Shown in pieces: positions 1 through 7,383 of a DNA stretch of 64,000 nt (the stretch's first letter is position 1; the number at the start of each line of letters is the position of its first letter). Source of the stretch: FEB-25 sp963822175 (GTDB taxonomy: Bacteria; Chloroflexota; Anaerolineae; Anaerolineales; UBA4823); NCBI GenBank assembly GCA_963822175.1, contig CAWGGJ010000003.1, forward strand, positions 372,001 to 436,000. Direction: 5' to 3'. Under the pieces are notes generated by a model. The model was not told where the DNA came from. It ran no database searches and saw only the letters and a list, made by a program, of their open reading frames with translations. A program made the translations under genes and the position numbers.

Positions 1-172
1 TGCCAGTCAACAGGATCGATTCGCCACGTTGGGTTGCCTGCTTGATCAGTCTGTGGATGATCATCGTCGGGCTCGGCACCACCAGCTTGAAATTATTCTC
101 CATATCAAGGCTGGAGTTATACAGAAAGATATCCTGGGTGCCTGTACCCACGTCGACGGTTAATATTTTCAT
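1..172 (-). CDS. DUF1786-like protein, N-terminal fragment (runs off the window)
   Basis: Translating the minus strand from the ATG at 172 gives about 57 residues beginning MKILTVDVGTGTQDIF, and the frame stays open to base 1. The VDVGTGTQD opening followed by a PSPT stretch matches what I remember of the DUF1786 family, which is sometimes annotated as related to pyruvate formate-lyase activation. Its biochemical role is unknown. An in-frame ATG at 211 would add 13 residues; neither start has a clear ribosome site, and 172 gives the usual family beginning. It is transcribed away from the methylmalonyl-CoA mutase gene. The family call is from memory of the opening only. Confidence 0.6.
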   Translation of the reverse strand, partial: MKILTVDVGTGTQDIFLYNSSLDMENNFKLVVPSPTMIIHRLIKQATQRGESILLTG

Positions 173-307
173 GGGCGCAAGTTTACCACATCCAAAATCA
201 ACATGTGGCATGACTACGGAAAGGAAATGAAGTAACATAAGGTATACTCCTGTGAAGCAAGGTGAGTTTCACCCTTTGAAAGATAGGTCACTAGTAGTGA
301 GGCTTTT

Positions 308-1963
308 ATGACATTGGAAGATGAGCTAAAACATTGGGAAGAAGACATCCAAGGGGCAAAAAACCAGCCACCCCACCAGCGCAAATCTGAGTTTCAGACT
401 CCTTCTGGGATCCCACTGCCGCCAGTGTGCATTCCATCGCATCCGGACCCGGATTATCTGGAGCAGCTGGGTTTCCCGGGCAGATATCCATACACGCGTG
501 GGGTCCAACCCACCATGTACCGCGGGCGCTTTTGGACCATGCGCCAGTACGCCGGTTATGCCTCCGCTGAGGAGTCAAACAACCGTTACCGCTATTTGTT
601 GAGCCAGGGGCAAACCGGGCTTTCTGTGGCTTTTGATCTGCCCACCCAGATCGGTTATGATGCCGATGACCCGATGGCTCTGGGCGAGGTGGGTAAAGTC
701 GGCGTCTCGATCTCCTCCCTGCAGGATATGGAAACCTTGTTTCAACAAATCCCACTGGATAAGGTATCCACCAGCATGACCATCAATGCCCCGGCAGCCA
801 TCCTGCTTGCCATGTATATTGCCGTCGCCAGGCGCCAGGGTGTGGAAGTCAAAGCACTCCGTGGCACGGTTCAAAATGACATCCTGAAGGAATACATCGC
901 CCGTGGAACCTACATCTTTCCCCCTGTTCAATCCATGCGCCTGGTGACCGATGTATTCCGCTATTGCCAACAGGAGATCCCCCATTGGAACACCATCAGC
1001 ATTTCTGGCTATCACATACGCGAAGCCGGTTCTACCGCCGTCCAGGAAGTGGCTTTCACCTTGGCTAACGCCATTGCCTATGTACAGGCTGCCATCCAGG
1101 CAGGTCTGGATGTGGACGAATTTGCCGGTCAGCTTTCGTTTTTCTTCAACGCACACAACAACTTCCTGGAAGAGGTGGCTAAATTCCGTGCTGCCCGCCG
1201 CCTGTGGGCTCGCTTGATGCATGATCGCTTCGCTGCCAGGCAGCCAAGCTCCATGATGCTTCGCTTCCACACCCAGACCGGTGGTTCCACCCTCACCGCC
1301 CAGCAGCCTGAGAACAATGTAGTCCGGGTTTCCTTGCAGGCATTAGCCGCTGTCCTGGGCGGGACGCAATCCCTGCATACCAACAGTATGGACGAAGCAT
1401 TGTGGCTTCCCACGGAGCGCTCCGTCCGGGTAGCCTTGCGCACGCAACAGATCATTGCCAACGAATCCGGGGTGGCGGACACCATCGATCCCCTGGCAGG
1501 TTCCTACCTTATCGAGTACCTCACCGACAAAATCGAGCAGCAGGCGAGGGAGTACATCCGTAGGATCGATGATATGGGTGGAGCTATCAAAGCCATAGAG
1601 CAGGGATATGTCCAGGGTGAGATCCAGGATGCTGCCTATCACACTCAGCAGGCAATTGAAAAAGAGGAGCAGCTGGTGGTGGGTGTCAATGCATTCCAAT
1701 CCGATGAAAAAATCTCCCTTGAGCGTATGAGAGTCGACCCAGCCATGGAGCAGGCCCAACGCAACCGTCTCAGGGAATTACGCAACCGGCGTGATGCTGG
1801 TAAAGTAGCTCAACTTCTCAACCAGCTGGAAAATTCCTCCAAAGGCAACGAGAATTTGATGCCTCTCTTCATAGACTGCGTGGAAAACGATATCACCCTG
1901 GGCGAGATCTGCACGGTCCTGCGTCGCGTTTTTGGAGAATATCACCCACCTGCCTGGATATAA
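308..1963 (+). CDS. Methylmalonyl-CoA mutase, catalytic (large) subunit without B12 domain
   Basis: The product (551 residues) is the TIM-barrel substrate domain of an adenosylcobalamin-dependent acyl-CoA mutase, which interconverts methylmalonyl-CoA and succinyl-CoA. The substrate-discriminating residues favour methylmalonyl-CoA over isobutyryl-CoA. Tyr81 in WTMRQYAG corresponds to Tyr89 of the Propionibacterium enzyme, and Arg199 in YIARGTY corresponds to Arg207. Tyr235 and His236 in ISGYHIREAG match Tyr243 and His244. The protein ends before any cobalamin-binding DxHxxG domain, as in two-subunit archaeal-type mutases, so the small subunit must be encoded elsewhere; neither it nor MeaB is in this window. 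The start at 308 follows a modest GTGAGG site. The epimerase gene follows 29 bases after the stop, consistent with a propionate/succinate module. Confidence 0.93.
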   Translation: MTLEDELKHWEEDIQGAKNQPPHQRKSEFQTPSGIPLPPVCIPSHPDPDYLEQLGFPGRYPYTRGVQPTMYRGRFWTMRQYAGYASAEESNNRYRYLLSQGQTGLSVAFDLPTQIGYDADDPMALGEVGKVGVSISSLQDMETLFQQIPLDKVSTSMTINAPAAILLAMYIAVARRQGVEVKALRGTVQNDILKEYIARGTYIFPPVQSMRLVTDVFRYCQQEIPHWNTISISGYHIREAGSTAVQEVAFTLANAIAYVQAAIQAGLDVDEFAGQLSFFFNAHNNFLEEVAKFRAARRLWARLMHDRFAARQPSSMMLRFHTQTGGSTLTAQQPENNVVRVSLQALAAVLGGTQSLHTNSMDEALWLPTERSVRVALRTQQIIANESGVADTIDPLAGSYLIEYLTDKIEQQAREYIRRIDDMGGAIKAIEQGYVQGEIQDAAYHTQQAIEKEEQLVVGVNAFQSDEKISLERMRVDPAMEQAQRNRLRELRNRRDAGKVAQLLNQLENSSKGNENLMPLFIDCVENDITLGEICTVLRRVFGEYHPPAWI

Positions 1964-1992
1964 GGTTGACCAATAGTACCAATGAGGTATTT

Positions 1993-2403
1993 ATGCCTGA
2001 GATCAAAGCCATAAATCATATCGCCATCCTGGTTGAAGATATCGATACATCCTTGGGATTCTGGCATGATGTCCTGGGAATCACACCCTCGCATGTCTCG
2101 GAAGTCCCAAAAGAATCTTCGCGGGTTGCTTTTCTACCCTTGGGGGACAGTGAAATCGAGCTGGTTCAGCCCACTACCGCCAATTCAGGCCTGAGCCGTT
2201 TCCTTGAGAAACGCGGTCCGGGTATGCACCACCTGTGCCTGGAAGTGACTGACCTCCCCGGCTTATTAAACCGGCTTAAAGCTGGTGGGGTTCAGTTGAT
2301 CAATGACGAGCCACAGGTTACCCAGGATGGTCGAATGTATGCCTTCATCCACCCCAAGAGTGCCAATGGTGTGTTGGTGGAGCTGTACCAGCTGCCTGAA
2401 TAG
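1993..2403 (+). CDS. mce: Methylmalonyl-CoA epimerase
   Basis: This 136-residue vicinal-oxygen-chelate (glyoxalase fold) protein converts (S)- to (R)-methylmalonyl-CoA for the mutase encoded just upstream. The four expected metal ligands are visible: His9 in INHIA, Gln in ELVQP, His in GMHHLCLEV and Glu in VELYQ near the C-terminus. The frame could open at a TTG at 1966, but the ATG at 1993 has a GAGG site six bases upstream and gives the canonical short N-terminus. Its stop codon ends at 2403 and the convergent binding-protein gene ends at 2404, so no untranslated spacer separates the two. Confidence 0.92.
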   Translation: MPEIKAINHIAILVEDIDTSLGFWHDVLGITPSHVSEVPKESSRVAFLPLGDSEIELVQPTTANSGLSRFLEKRGPGMHHLCLEVTDLPGLLNRLKAGGVQLINDEPQVTQDGRMYAFIHPKSANGVLVELYQLPE

Positions 2404-4848
2404 TTACGGTCCTGCAATACAGGCTTCGATTGCCGCCTGGGCGGTATTCATTGCCTCAAGTGGGGTTTGAGCTCCGCTCCAGATTGCCCACGTAGCATCA
2501 CCCACCGGACCCCACTGGCAGCCTGAATAGATGTGGTTTGCCATCGACGTACCCAGGAGCAATGATTCCCCAAACCGGGCAACTTCATAGATCGCTTGCA
2601 CATCAGGATCATTGAGGGCAGGAGTATTGGCAGGAACCGTATGATTCGCCAGGGTCAGCTGTTCCTGAACTTCTGCACTGCCCAGGTACAGCAGAAGGTC
2701 GACCACCATTTCGGCCTTTCCCCGATCATAACCATTGCTCGTCAGCATATAATTCCATACACCGACAAATGGGCTACCCATAGGTGCAATTCCATAGTCC
2801 ACGCCTGCATTCTGAAGATCCGGAATCGCCCAGGGTCCTGTCCACCAGATGGCTGCTTCACCATTGATCAGCATATTTTTACATGTTTCGAAGGTGGTGG
2901 TCACCGGTCCATTAACACTAAAATCATCAATCCACTCCGCTGCGCTGATTGCCTCCGTGGTCGTCATGTAGACAGTTCCCTCTTCGTCGATGTAACCTCC
3001 ATACTCGTTCAGACCAAATCCGAAGTAGATGGGTGCGTCATGATAGGTATCCACCCCTCCTAATCCTTGATTGCAAAGATAATACACCCCAGGGTTGTCT
3101 GCTTGAAATTGCACCGCGTCAGCAAAAAAACCGGCAAAGTCATCGGAGGCTGGAATCTCGGTATCCGTGATCAGGTCGTGATTGTAAACCAGTGCGATCC
3201 CCTCCTGCGTATCCGGGATGCCCCAGAACTGGTCTGCCCAGGTCACCCCATTAACGGCAGCTGGCTCAAAGTTGGAATTCAAGTATCCGGGGTCAATCCA
3301 TGGGTTCAACGGAACAAGGTAACCTGCCTCTGCCCATGAGCCAATTTGAGCATTGCCATATGCCACCACATCTGGTCCCGCCCCATAAGGGATATAAGTC
3401 GCTAAGGCACTCTCCATATCCCCCGGGTTATACAGGTTAATGGTAATGTCAGGGTGAGCTGCAGCATATTCATCAAAAACTTGCTGATATCCTGGCAGGT
3501 ATGCCTCATTCCACTGCTGCCAGATCGTGATCGTGGATGGGTTCAAACCTGCAACACAGGCCTCCATCATGGTTTGGGCAAACTCCATCGCCTGTTCAGG
3601 AGTTTGGCTACCATCCCAGATGTTCATCGTTGCCTGGGCTACAGGATCCCACTGGCATTGGGTATAAATACCATTCCCCATCGCGGTGCCCCGGCTTAGT
3701 GATTTCCCGAATTGAGCTACTTCATATATCGCTTGGACATCCGGGTCATGCAGCGCAACTGTATTAGTAGGAATTGTTTTGTTTGCTAGGGTCAGCTGTT
3801 TTTGAATGCTAGCTCCACCAAAATAAGGCAAGATTTCGATCACGGCATCATAATTTCCCCGGGTCACTGCGTTGGTGGTCATCATATAGTTTCTGATGCC
3901 CACGAATGGGCTTCCCATGGGGGCAATGCCATAATTTATACCGGCAGCCTGCAAGTCTGCGATCGCCCAGGGTCCTGTCCACCACATGGCAGCTGTTCCG
4001 TTTACTAGCATGTCCTTGCAGATTGTGTGGTTTGTTTCATAGGGTGCAAATGGTTGGAAATCCGAGATCCACTGCGCTGCGCTGATTGCTTCCGTGGTGG
4101 TCATGAACACTGTGCCTTCTTCATCAAGATACCCCCCATATTGGCTCAAGCCATAACTAAAAAAGATTGGGGCTTCATGGTAGGTGTCGTAACCACCCAA
4201 ACCCTGATTGCACAGATAGTACTGGTCAGGATTGGCTTCTCTGAACAGCTCTGCTTCAGCGAGCAGGCCGACGAAGTCAGCGGGTGCCGGGATTTGTGTA
4301 TCACTGATCACCTCCCGGTTATATACCAGAGCGATCCCCTCCTGGAAATCTGGAATGCCCCAGATGTGATCGTTCCAGATTACCCCATTGACTGCCGCAG
4401 GCTCAAAGTTGGCATTCATATACGCCAGGTCGATCGCAGGATCCAGTGGCGCAAGGTATCCTGCGGTTGCCCATTCTCCGATCGGGTCATTGGCATATGC
4501 CACGATATCAGGTCCGGTGCCTGCAGGAATTGCTGTAGCCAGGGCAGTCCATAGATCAGGCACATACACCAGTTTGATCGCCATTTCTGGATGTTCCATA
4601 TTGAACTCCTGGACAATGGCATCGTATTCTGGCAAATAGCTGGGATCCCATTGGTGCCAGATCGTGATCTTGGTTGGTACGTAGAGTTTCGTTATGAGTG
4701 GAAGTTGATAGGTGTATACAAGGCTATCCGTACCAGAAATTGTTTTTTCCTGAGGTACACCGGCCTGCACAACCATGATCACTCCAAGGCAGACGAAGGC
4801 TGACAGGCATAACACACTAATGGATTTCCATAGTGTTTTGCGTGACAT
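2404..4848 (-). CDS. Extracellular solute-binding protein, two tandem fused copies
   Basis: The product is 814 residues, about twice the usual length of a family 1 (maltose-type) ABC binding protein. After an N-terminal signal segment (hydrophobic stretch LCLSAFVCLGVIMVVQAG) there are two copies of a roughly 379-residue domain, starting at the ITIW motifs near residues 61 and 440. Both copies carry GPDIVAY/GPDVVAY, the NFEPAAVNGV segment, WGIPD-QEGIALVYN, YYLCNQGLGG-DTYH and WWTGPWAI-DLQ. The ATG at 4848 is chosen because it follows an AAAGGAGA site and directly precedes the signal peptide; upstream in-frame starts lack both. No permease or ATPase gene adjoins it, so its transporter partners lie elsewhere or it acts as a free receptor. 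The ligand is probably a sugar by family, not proven. Confidence 0.85.
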   Translation of the reverse strand: MSRKTLWKSISVLCLSAFVCLGVIMVVQAGVPQEKTISGTDSLVYTYQLPLITKLYVPTKITIWHQWDPSYLPEYDAIVQEFNMEHPEMAIKLVYVPDLWTALATAIPAGTGPDIVAYANDPIGEWATAGYLAPLDPAIDLAYMNANFEPAAVNGVIWNDHIWGIPDFQEGIALVYNREVISDTQIPAPADFVGLLAEAELFREANPDQYYLCNQGLGGYDTYHEAPIFFSYGLSQYGGYLDEEGTVFMTTTEAISAAQWISDFQPFAPYETNHTICKDMLVNGTAAMWWTGPWAIADLQAAGINYGIAPMGSPFVGIRNYMMTTNAVTRGNYDAVIEILPYFGGASIQKQLTLANKTIPTNTVALHDPDVQAIYEVAQFGKSLSRGTAMGNGIYTQCQWDPVAQATMNIWDGSQTPEQAMEFAQTMMEACVAGLNPSTITIWQQWNEAYLPGYQQVFDEYAAAHPDITINLYNPGDMESALATYIPYGAGPDVVAYGNAQIGSWAEAGYLVPLNPWIDPGYLNSNFEPAAVNGVTWADQFWGIPDTQEGIALVYNHDLITDTEIPASDDFAGFFADAVQFQADNPGVYYLCNQGLGGVDTYHDAPIYFGFGLNEYGGYIDEEGTVYMTTTEAISAAEWIDDFSVNGPVTTTFETCKNMLINGEAAIWWTGPWAIPDLQNAGVDYGIAPMGSPFVGVWNYMLTSNGYDRGKAEMVVDLLLYLGSAEVQEQLTLANHTVPANTPALNDPDVQAIYEVARFGESLLLGTSMANHIYSGCQWGPVGDATWAIWSGAQTPLEAMNTAQAAIEACIAGP
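2407..4668 (-). repeat. Internal tandem duplication of a solute-binding domain
   Basis: Units at 3532-4668 and 2407-3531 (about 1.13 kb each) encode homologous domains of the binding protein. Similarity is visible at both protein and DNA level, for example around 2760-2860 and 3895-3995. Silent and conservative differences are spread throughout, so this is an old duplication kept in frame and not an assembly repeat. Confidence 0.85.
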
Positions 4849-4982
4849 GGTAATTCTCCTTTCTAAATACTGCCTAAACTGAAACAGATACATCCCACAA
4901 TATGGTACCTGACCATGCATGACCTGGATGACAACCTCATTCCCGCTTCGTACCGCCGCATGGTCGGGTGCTGGATGAATTT

Positions 4983-5011
4983 ACTATACAATAATTTTTC
5001 GCCAGAGTCAA
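4983..5011 (-). promoter_or_regulatory. Sigma-70-type promoter for the double binding protein
   Basis: Read on the minus strand there is TTGACT (5011-5006), a 17-base spacer and TATAGT (4988-4983). This is a near-consensus promoter. Transcription would start near 4976 and leave an untranslated leader of about 130 bases before the ATG at 4848. It lies just beyond the stop of the radical SAM gene. Confidence 0.7.
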
Positions 5012-5019
5012 TCAAACCA

Positions 5020-6183
5020 TTAAATACTTTGATTGGTAGACAATTCATTGATCAGTTTCTCGATCACCTCGACCATCCTCGGCCCTACATTTTCAATTCC
5101 CTCAAGTCCCTTTCGCCCCATCTGCCTGTAGACCAATCCAATATCCTGCTCCAGGTCCTCAACCGCCCAGGCAGCCTTGCGATAAGCCCATACCTGCTGG
5201 CTGGGTGCATTCTCCAGCTCCATCCAGTAGCATTGGTTCGCCAATCGTTCAACTATTTTTTTATTCAAAGTACGTTTTTCCCCAGCGATGATCGGGCGTG
5301 GGATCCGGTCCGAGATACCTGCGTGATGGCATAACTCTCGCACACGTAGACCTACTTTTCGCCAGGGTTGAGCTTGCGCATAGCTCCCCGGCGGATACAA
5401 TCGTTGGTAGGTGGGCGACAAATCAGGGCAATTCTTACCCAGGGCACCCAGGAAAAATTTTTTCTGCTGGTCTGCCAGGGTCAATCCTCCAGCAAGGACG
5501 AATTCTCCGCCATGGTCTGCCGTCCAATGCGTCAAGGCTTTCAGGTTTTGATCATCATCGCATAAACCGGGTAGAAGTGGCATGGCAACAGTTCCCGTCA
5601 GGATGCCGGCCTTTGCCAGCAGCTCCATACCTGCAAACCGTTTCTCAGCATCAGGAGCTAAGCCCTCCAATTTCGATACCTGTAAATAAGCAGGTGATTC
5701 AGGAGTGGAAATGATGCTGAATGCCACAACTGCCCTGGAACGCTGATTGATGGATTGGATCACATCCATGTCACGCAACACCAAGGGTGAGCGGGTCAAT
5801 ACAAAAACCGGAAAACCTAGCTCCGCACAAACCTCCAACATCTGGCGCGATAGCTTGAACTTACGTTCTACAGGTTGATAATCACCAGTGAATACCACTT
5901 CAACCGGCACCCGGGAGAGCGCCTTACGCAAGAGTTGAGGGGCATTCTCCTTAACCTTGATCAGGTGGGAGAATTCATCCACCTCAGCATCATAAATTTC
6001 ATCAGCATCGGCTGGTTTATGCGGGATATACTTGCGCTCACGACAGTAGCAAAAGGCACACCCATGTTGGCAGCCCAGGTAAGGGTAGGCACTGTACCGC
6101 GTCCAGAACCAATGATCTGCCCTTTTCCCCTTGTTAAGGATTGTCTTTGGTTGGTAGCAGACAAACTTTGTTCGCTGGCTCAT
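5020..6183 (-). CDS. SPL-family radical SAM protein with C-terminal PolX-type helix-hairpin-helix domain
   Basis: The 387-residue product has the radical SAM cluster motif C38-QHG-C42-AF-C45 (CX3CX2C) in the GCQHGCAFCYCRE context typical of spore-photoproduct-lyase-like (SplB/Rv2578c) proteins. The barrel region follows to about residue 300. The last 80 residues read like the N-terminal 8-kDa HHH_8 domain of DNA polymerase X: VWAYRKAAWAVEDL, then KGLEGIENVGPRMVEVIEKL with a hairpin GxG-type turn. That suggests a DNA-directed role, perhaps repair, but the fusion is my reading and the substrate is unknown. The start at 6183 (MSQRTKF) lies one base after the upstream stop, so it is probably translated with the two Ddn-like genes. 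An upstream in-frame extension overlaps that gene and lacks similarity. Confidence 0.75.
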   Translation of the reverse strand: MSQRTKFVCYQPKTILNKGKRADHWFWTRYSAYPYLGCQHGCAFCYCRERKYIPHKPADADEIYDAEVDEFSHLIKVKENAPQLLRKALSRVPVEVVFTGDYQPVERKFKLSRQMLEVCAELGFPVFVLTRSPLVLRDMDVIQSINQRSRAVVAFSIISTPESPAYLQVSKLEGLAPDAEKRFAGMELLAKAGILTGTVAMPLLPGLCDDDQNLKALTHWTADHGGEFVLAGGLTLADQQKKFFLGALGKNCPDLSPTYQRLYPPGSYAQAQPWRKVGLRVRELCHHAGISDRIPRPIIAGEKRTLNKKIVERLANQCYWMELENAPSQQVWAYRKAAWAVEDLEQDIGLVYRQMGRKGLEGIENVGPRMVEVIEKLINELSTNQSI

Positions 6184-6184
6184 A

Positions 6185-6673
6185 TTAACTATCTGCTGTC
6201 TGGGGATTATCTGGCTGCAGTTTGACAATTGCCAGGCGCCTGGCGAATTTCTCCAGGTCAGCACGGGTATATTTAGCCGGTAAGCCCTCAAGCCGCAACA
6301 TTGTACCCATAAAATGAGGGTGGCGCTCCAATCGCAGCTGGAGGAAATCCGCGATCTGGTCTGGCTCAGTCATCGGTTCAGCAGTGCTTGAAAAATGTTT
6401 ACCCCCCAACTGGACCTCCACTCTGGGGCAGGCCATCAGGTTGCGGTACCAGTCCGCCTCAACACCCCGCGCTGAAGCGACATAATATACCCCTTCCACT
6501 TCCTCAAATTGCAATGGGGTTGGCCTGGGCTGACCAGTCCTTCGTCCCACCGTCGTCAGCACCAGGACCCTGCCTGCAACCTTGCTCTTGGGTCCATACC
6601 TGGAGAGCATTCCTGTATTTAATAACCTCATTACCCGCCATATAATGGGGGGTATCCTGGGCGATTCTTTCAT
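6185..6673 (-). CDS. Ddn/F420-type nitroreductase-quinone reductase family protein
   Basis: The 162-residue product has the split-barrel core of the deazaflavin-dependent nitroreductase family: LVLTTVGRRTGQPRPTPL, then YYVASARGVEADWYRNLMACP-VEVQLGG. In characterised relatives this core binds F420H2 and reduces quinones or nitro compounds. Here the substrate is unknown. The start at 6673 overlaps the end of the upstream paralogue by four bases (ATGA), so the two are translationally coupled. The radical SAM gene follows after one base. Presence of the family implies that the organism makes or imports F420 or uses a flavin in its place. Confidence 0.8.
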   Translation of the reverse strand: MKESPRIPPIIWRVMRLLNTGMLSRYGPKSKVAGRVLVLTTVGRRTGQPRPTPLQFEEVEGVYYVASARGVEADWYRNLMACPRVEVQLGGKHFSSTAEPMTEPDQIADFLQLRLERHPHFMGTMLRLEGLPAKYTRADLEKFARRLAIVKLQPDNPQTADS

Positions 6674-7092
6674 TGCAAGATAGTCCGCACGATTACCCGC
6701 TCTTTTACCGCCCTATTAAGGCTCTCCAGGTTAAGGGAACCATCCGTCTCAACTTTGATTCCAAACATCCTTGCATCCCGTGGGTTTCCCCCGATAAAAT
6801 CCCTCAATCCCTGTTCAACCTGCTTGTCATCCTCAACAACGTCTGCAATGGCATTTATATCCCTTCCCTGCAAGTGAACAAGGACTGGAGCTACACCTCT
6901 CATGTTGCGCCACCAGGTTCGTTTCTTTAAACTGATTGTCAGCAACGTTCCATCTGATTTTTTATATCCCACGGGCAGCTGATAATGCTTGCCACTTTTA
7001 CGCCCCGTGTAATTTAACACCATCATAAATTTACTCAGCATACCATGCAGTGGTGAATATAAGATCCAGACCATGATCGGGTTATAGGACAT
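6670..7092 (-). CDS. Second Ddn-like F420-type oxidoreductase family protein
   Basis: This is a 140-residue relative of the downstream gene. It has the same core signature (MMVLNYTGRKSGKHYQLPVGY, then LTISLKKRTWWRNMRG-VLVHLQGR). The start at 7092 follows a strong CGGAGG site and a good promoter at 7140-7167, so this is the first gene of a three-gene unit with the 162-residue paralogue and the radical SAM protein. The N-terminal helix is shorter than in many family members. Function is inferred from the family only; cofactor choice (F420 or FMN) cannot be read from sequence. Confidence 0.75.
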   Translation of the reverse strand: MSYNPIMVWILYSPLHGMLSKFMMVLNYTGRKSGKHYQLPVGYKKSDGTLLTISLKKRTWWRNMRGVAPVLVHLQGRDINAIADVVEDDKQVEQGLRDFIGGNPRDARMFGIKVETDGSLNLESLNRAVKERVIVRTILQ

Positions 7093-7139
7093 GCGAATAC
7101 CTCCGAGAAATTAGGCTTTTACCCTCCCAACTCCAATTA

Positions 7140-7167
7140 ATCATAGCATGGTTTTTTTGTGAGGCAA
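7140..7167 (-). promoter_or_regulatory. Promoter of the Ddn-like/radical SAM unit
   Basis: On the minus strand there is TTGCCT (7167-7162), a 16-base spacer and TATGAT (7145-7140). Transcription would start near 7133, about 40 bases before the ATG at 7092, with the CGGAGG ribosome site between. Confidence 0.55.
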
Positions 7168-7175
7168 TTTTTTCT

Positions 7176-7285
7176 GGTCAGCGTTGCTTCCAGGGTCGCC
7201 CGTCAATTTGTAAAAGTTACATCCGCTTGCAAGGGAGTATATTCTTCCAGCACCAGCCTCCGAGCAACAAAGAAATGTTTCTCCA
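7176..7285 (-). pseudogene. Decayed fragment of an Fe-S-domain gene (copy of the 3' end of the gene at 9983-10501)
   Basis: The minus-strand frame from about 7285 reads ARRLVLEEYTPLQADVTFTN, then a TGA stop at 7205-7203, then RATLEATL. The intact gene at 9983-10501 ends QERVLEECTPLQADEAFAERRATL. DNA similarity is also plain between 7211-7265 and 10023-10078. The internal stop, the Cys-to-Tyr change at the last cluster ligand and the missing rest of the gene mark it as a remnant. It may come from a duplication or from recombination between the flanks of the propeller gene, since the remnant and the intact copy lie on either side of it. Confidence 0.6.
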
Positions 7286-7383
7286 ATCTCAAGTTTCCTT
7301 TCTCCTACATAGTAACCACTTTGTTTTTATCAAATACTTCCCCTTGCTTAGAGCGATTACTACGCCAGCTACTTAATTCTTTT

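Noticed and set aside
575..1270. Long minus-strand open frame (231 codons) inside the mutase gene
   Set aside because: It is antisense to a clear mutase reading frame, has no family resemblance and no ribosome site.
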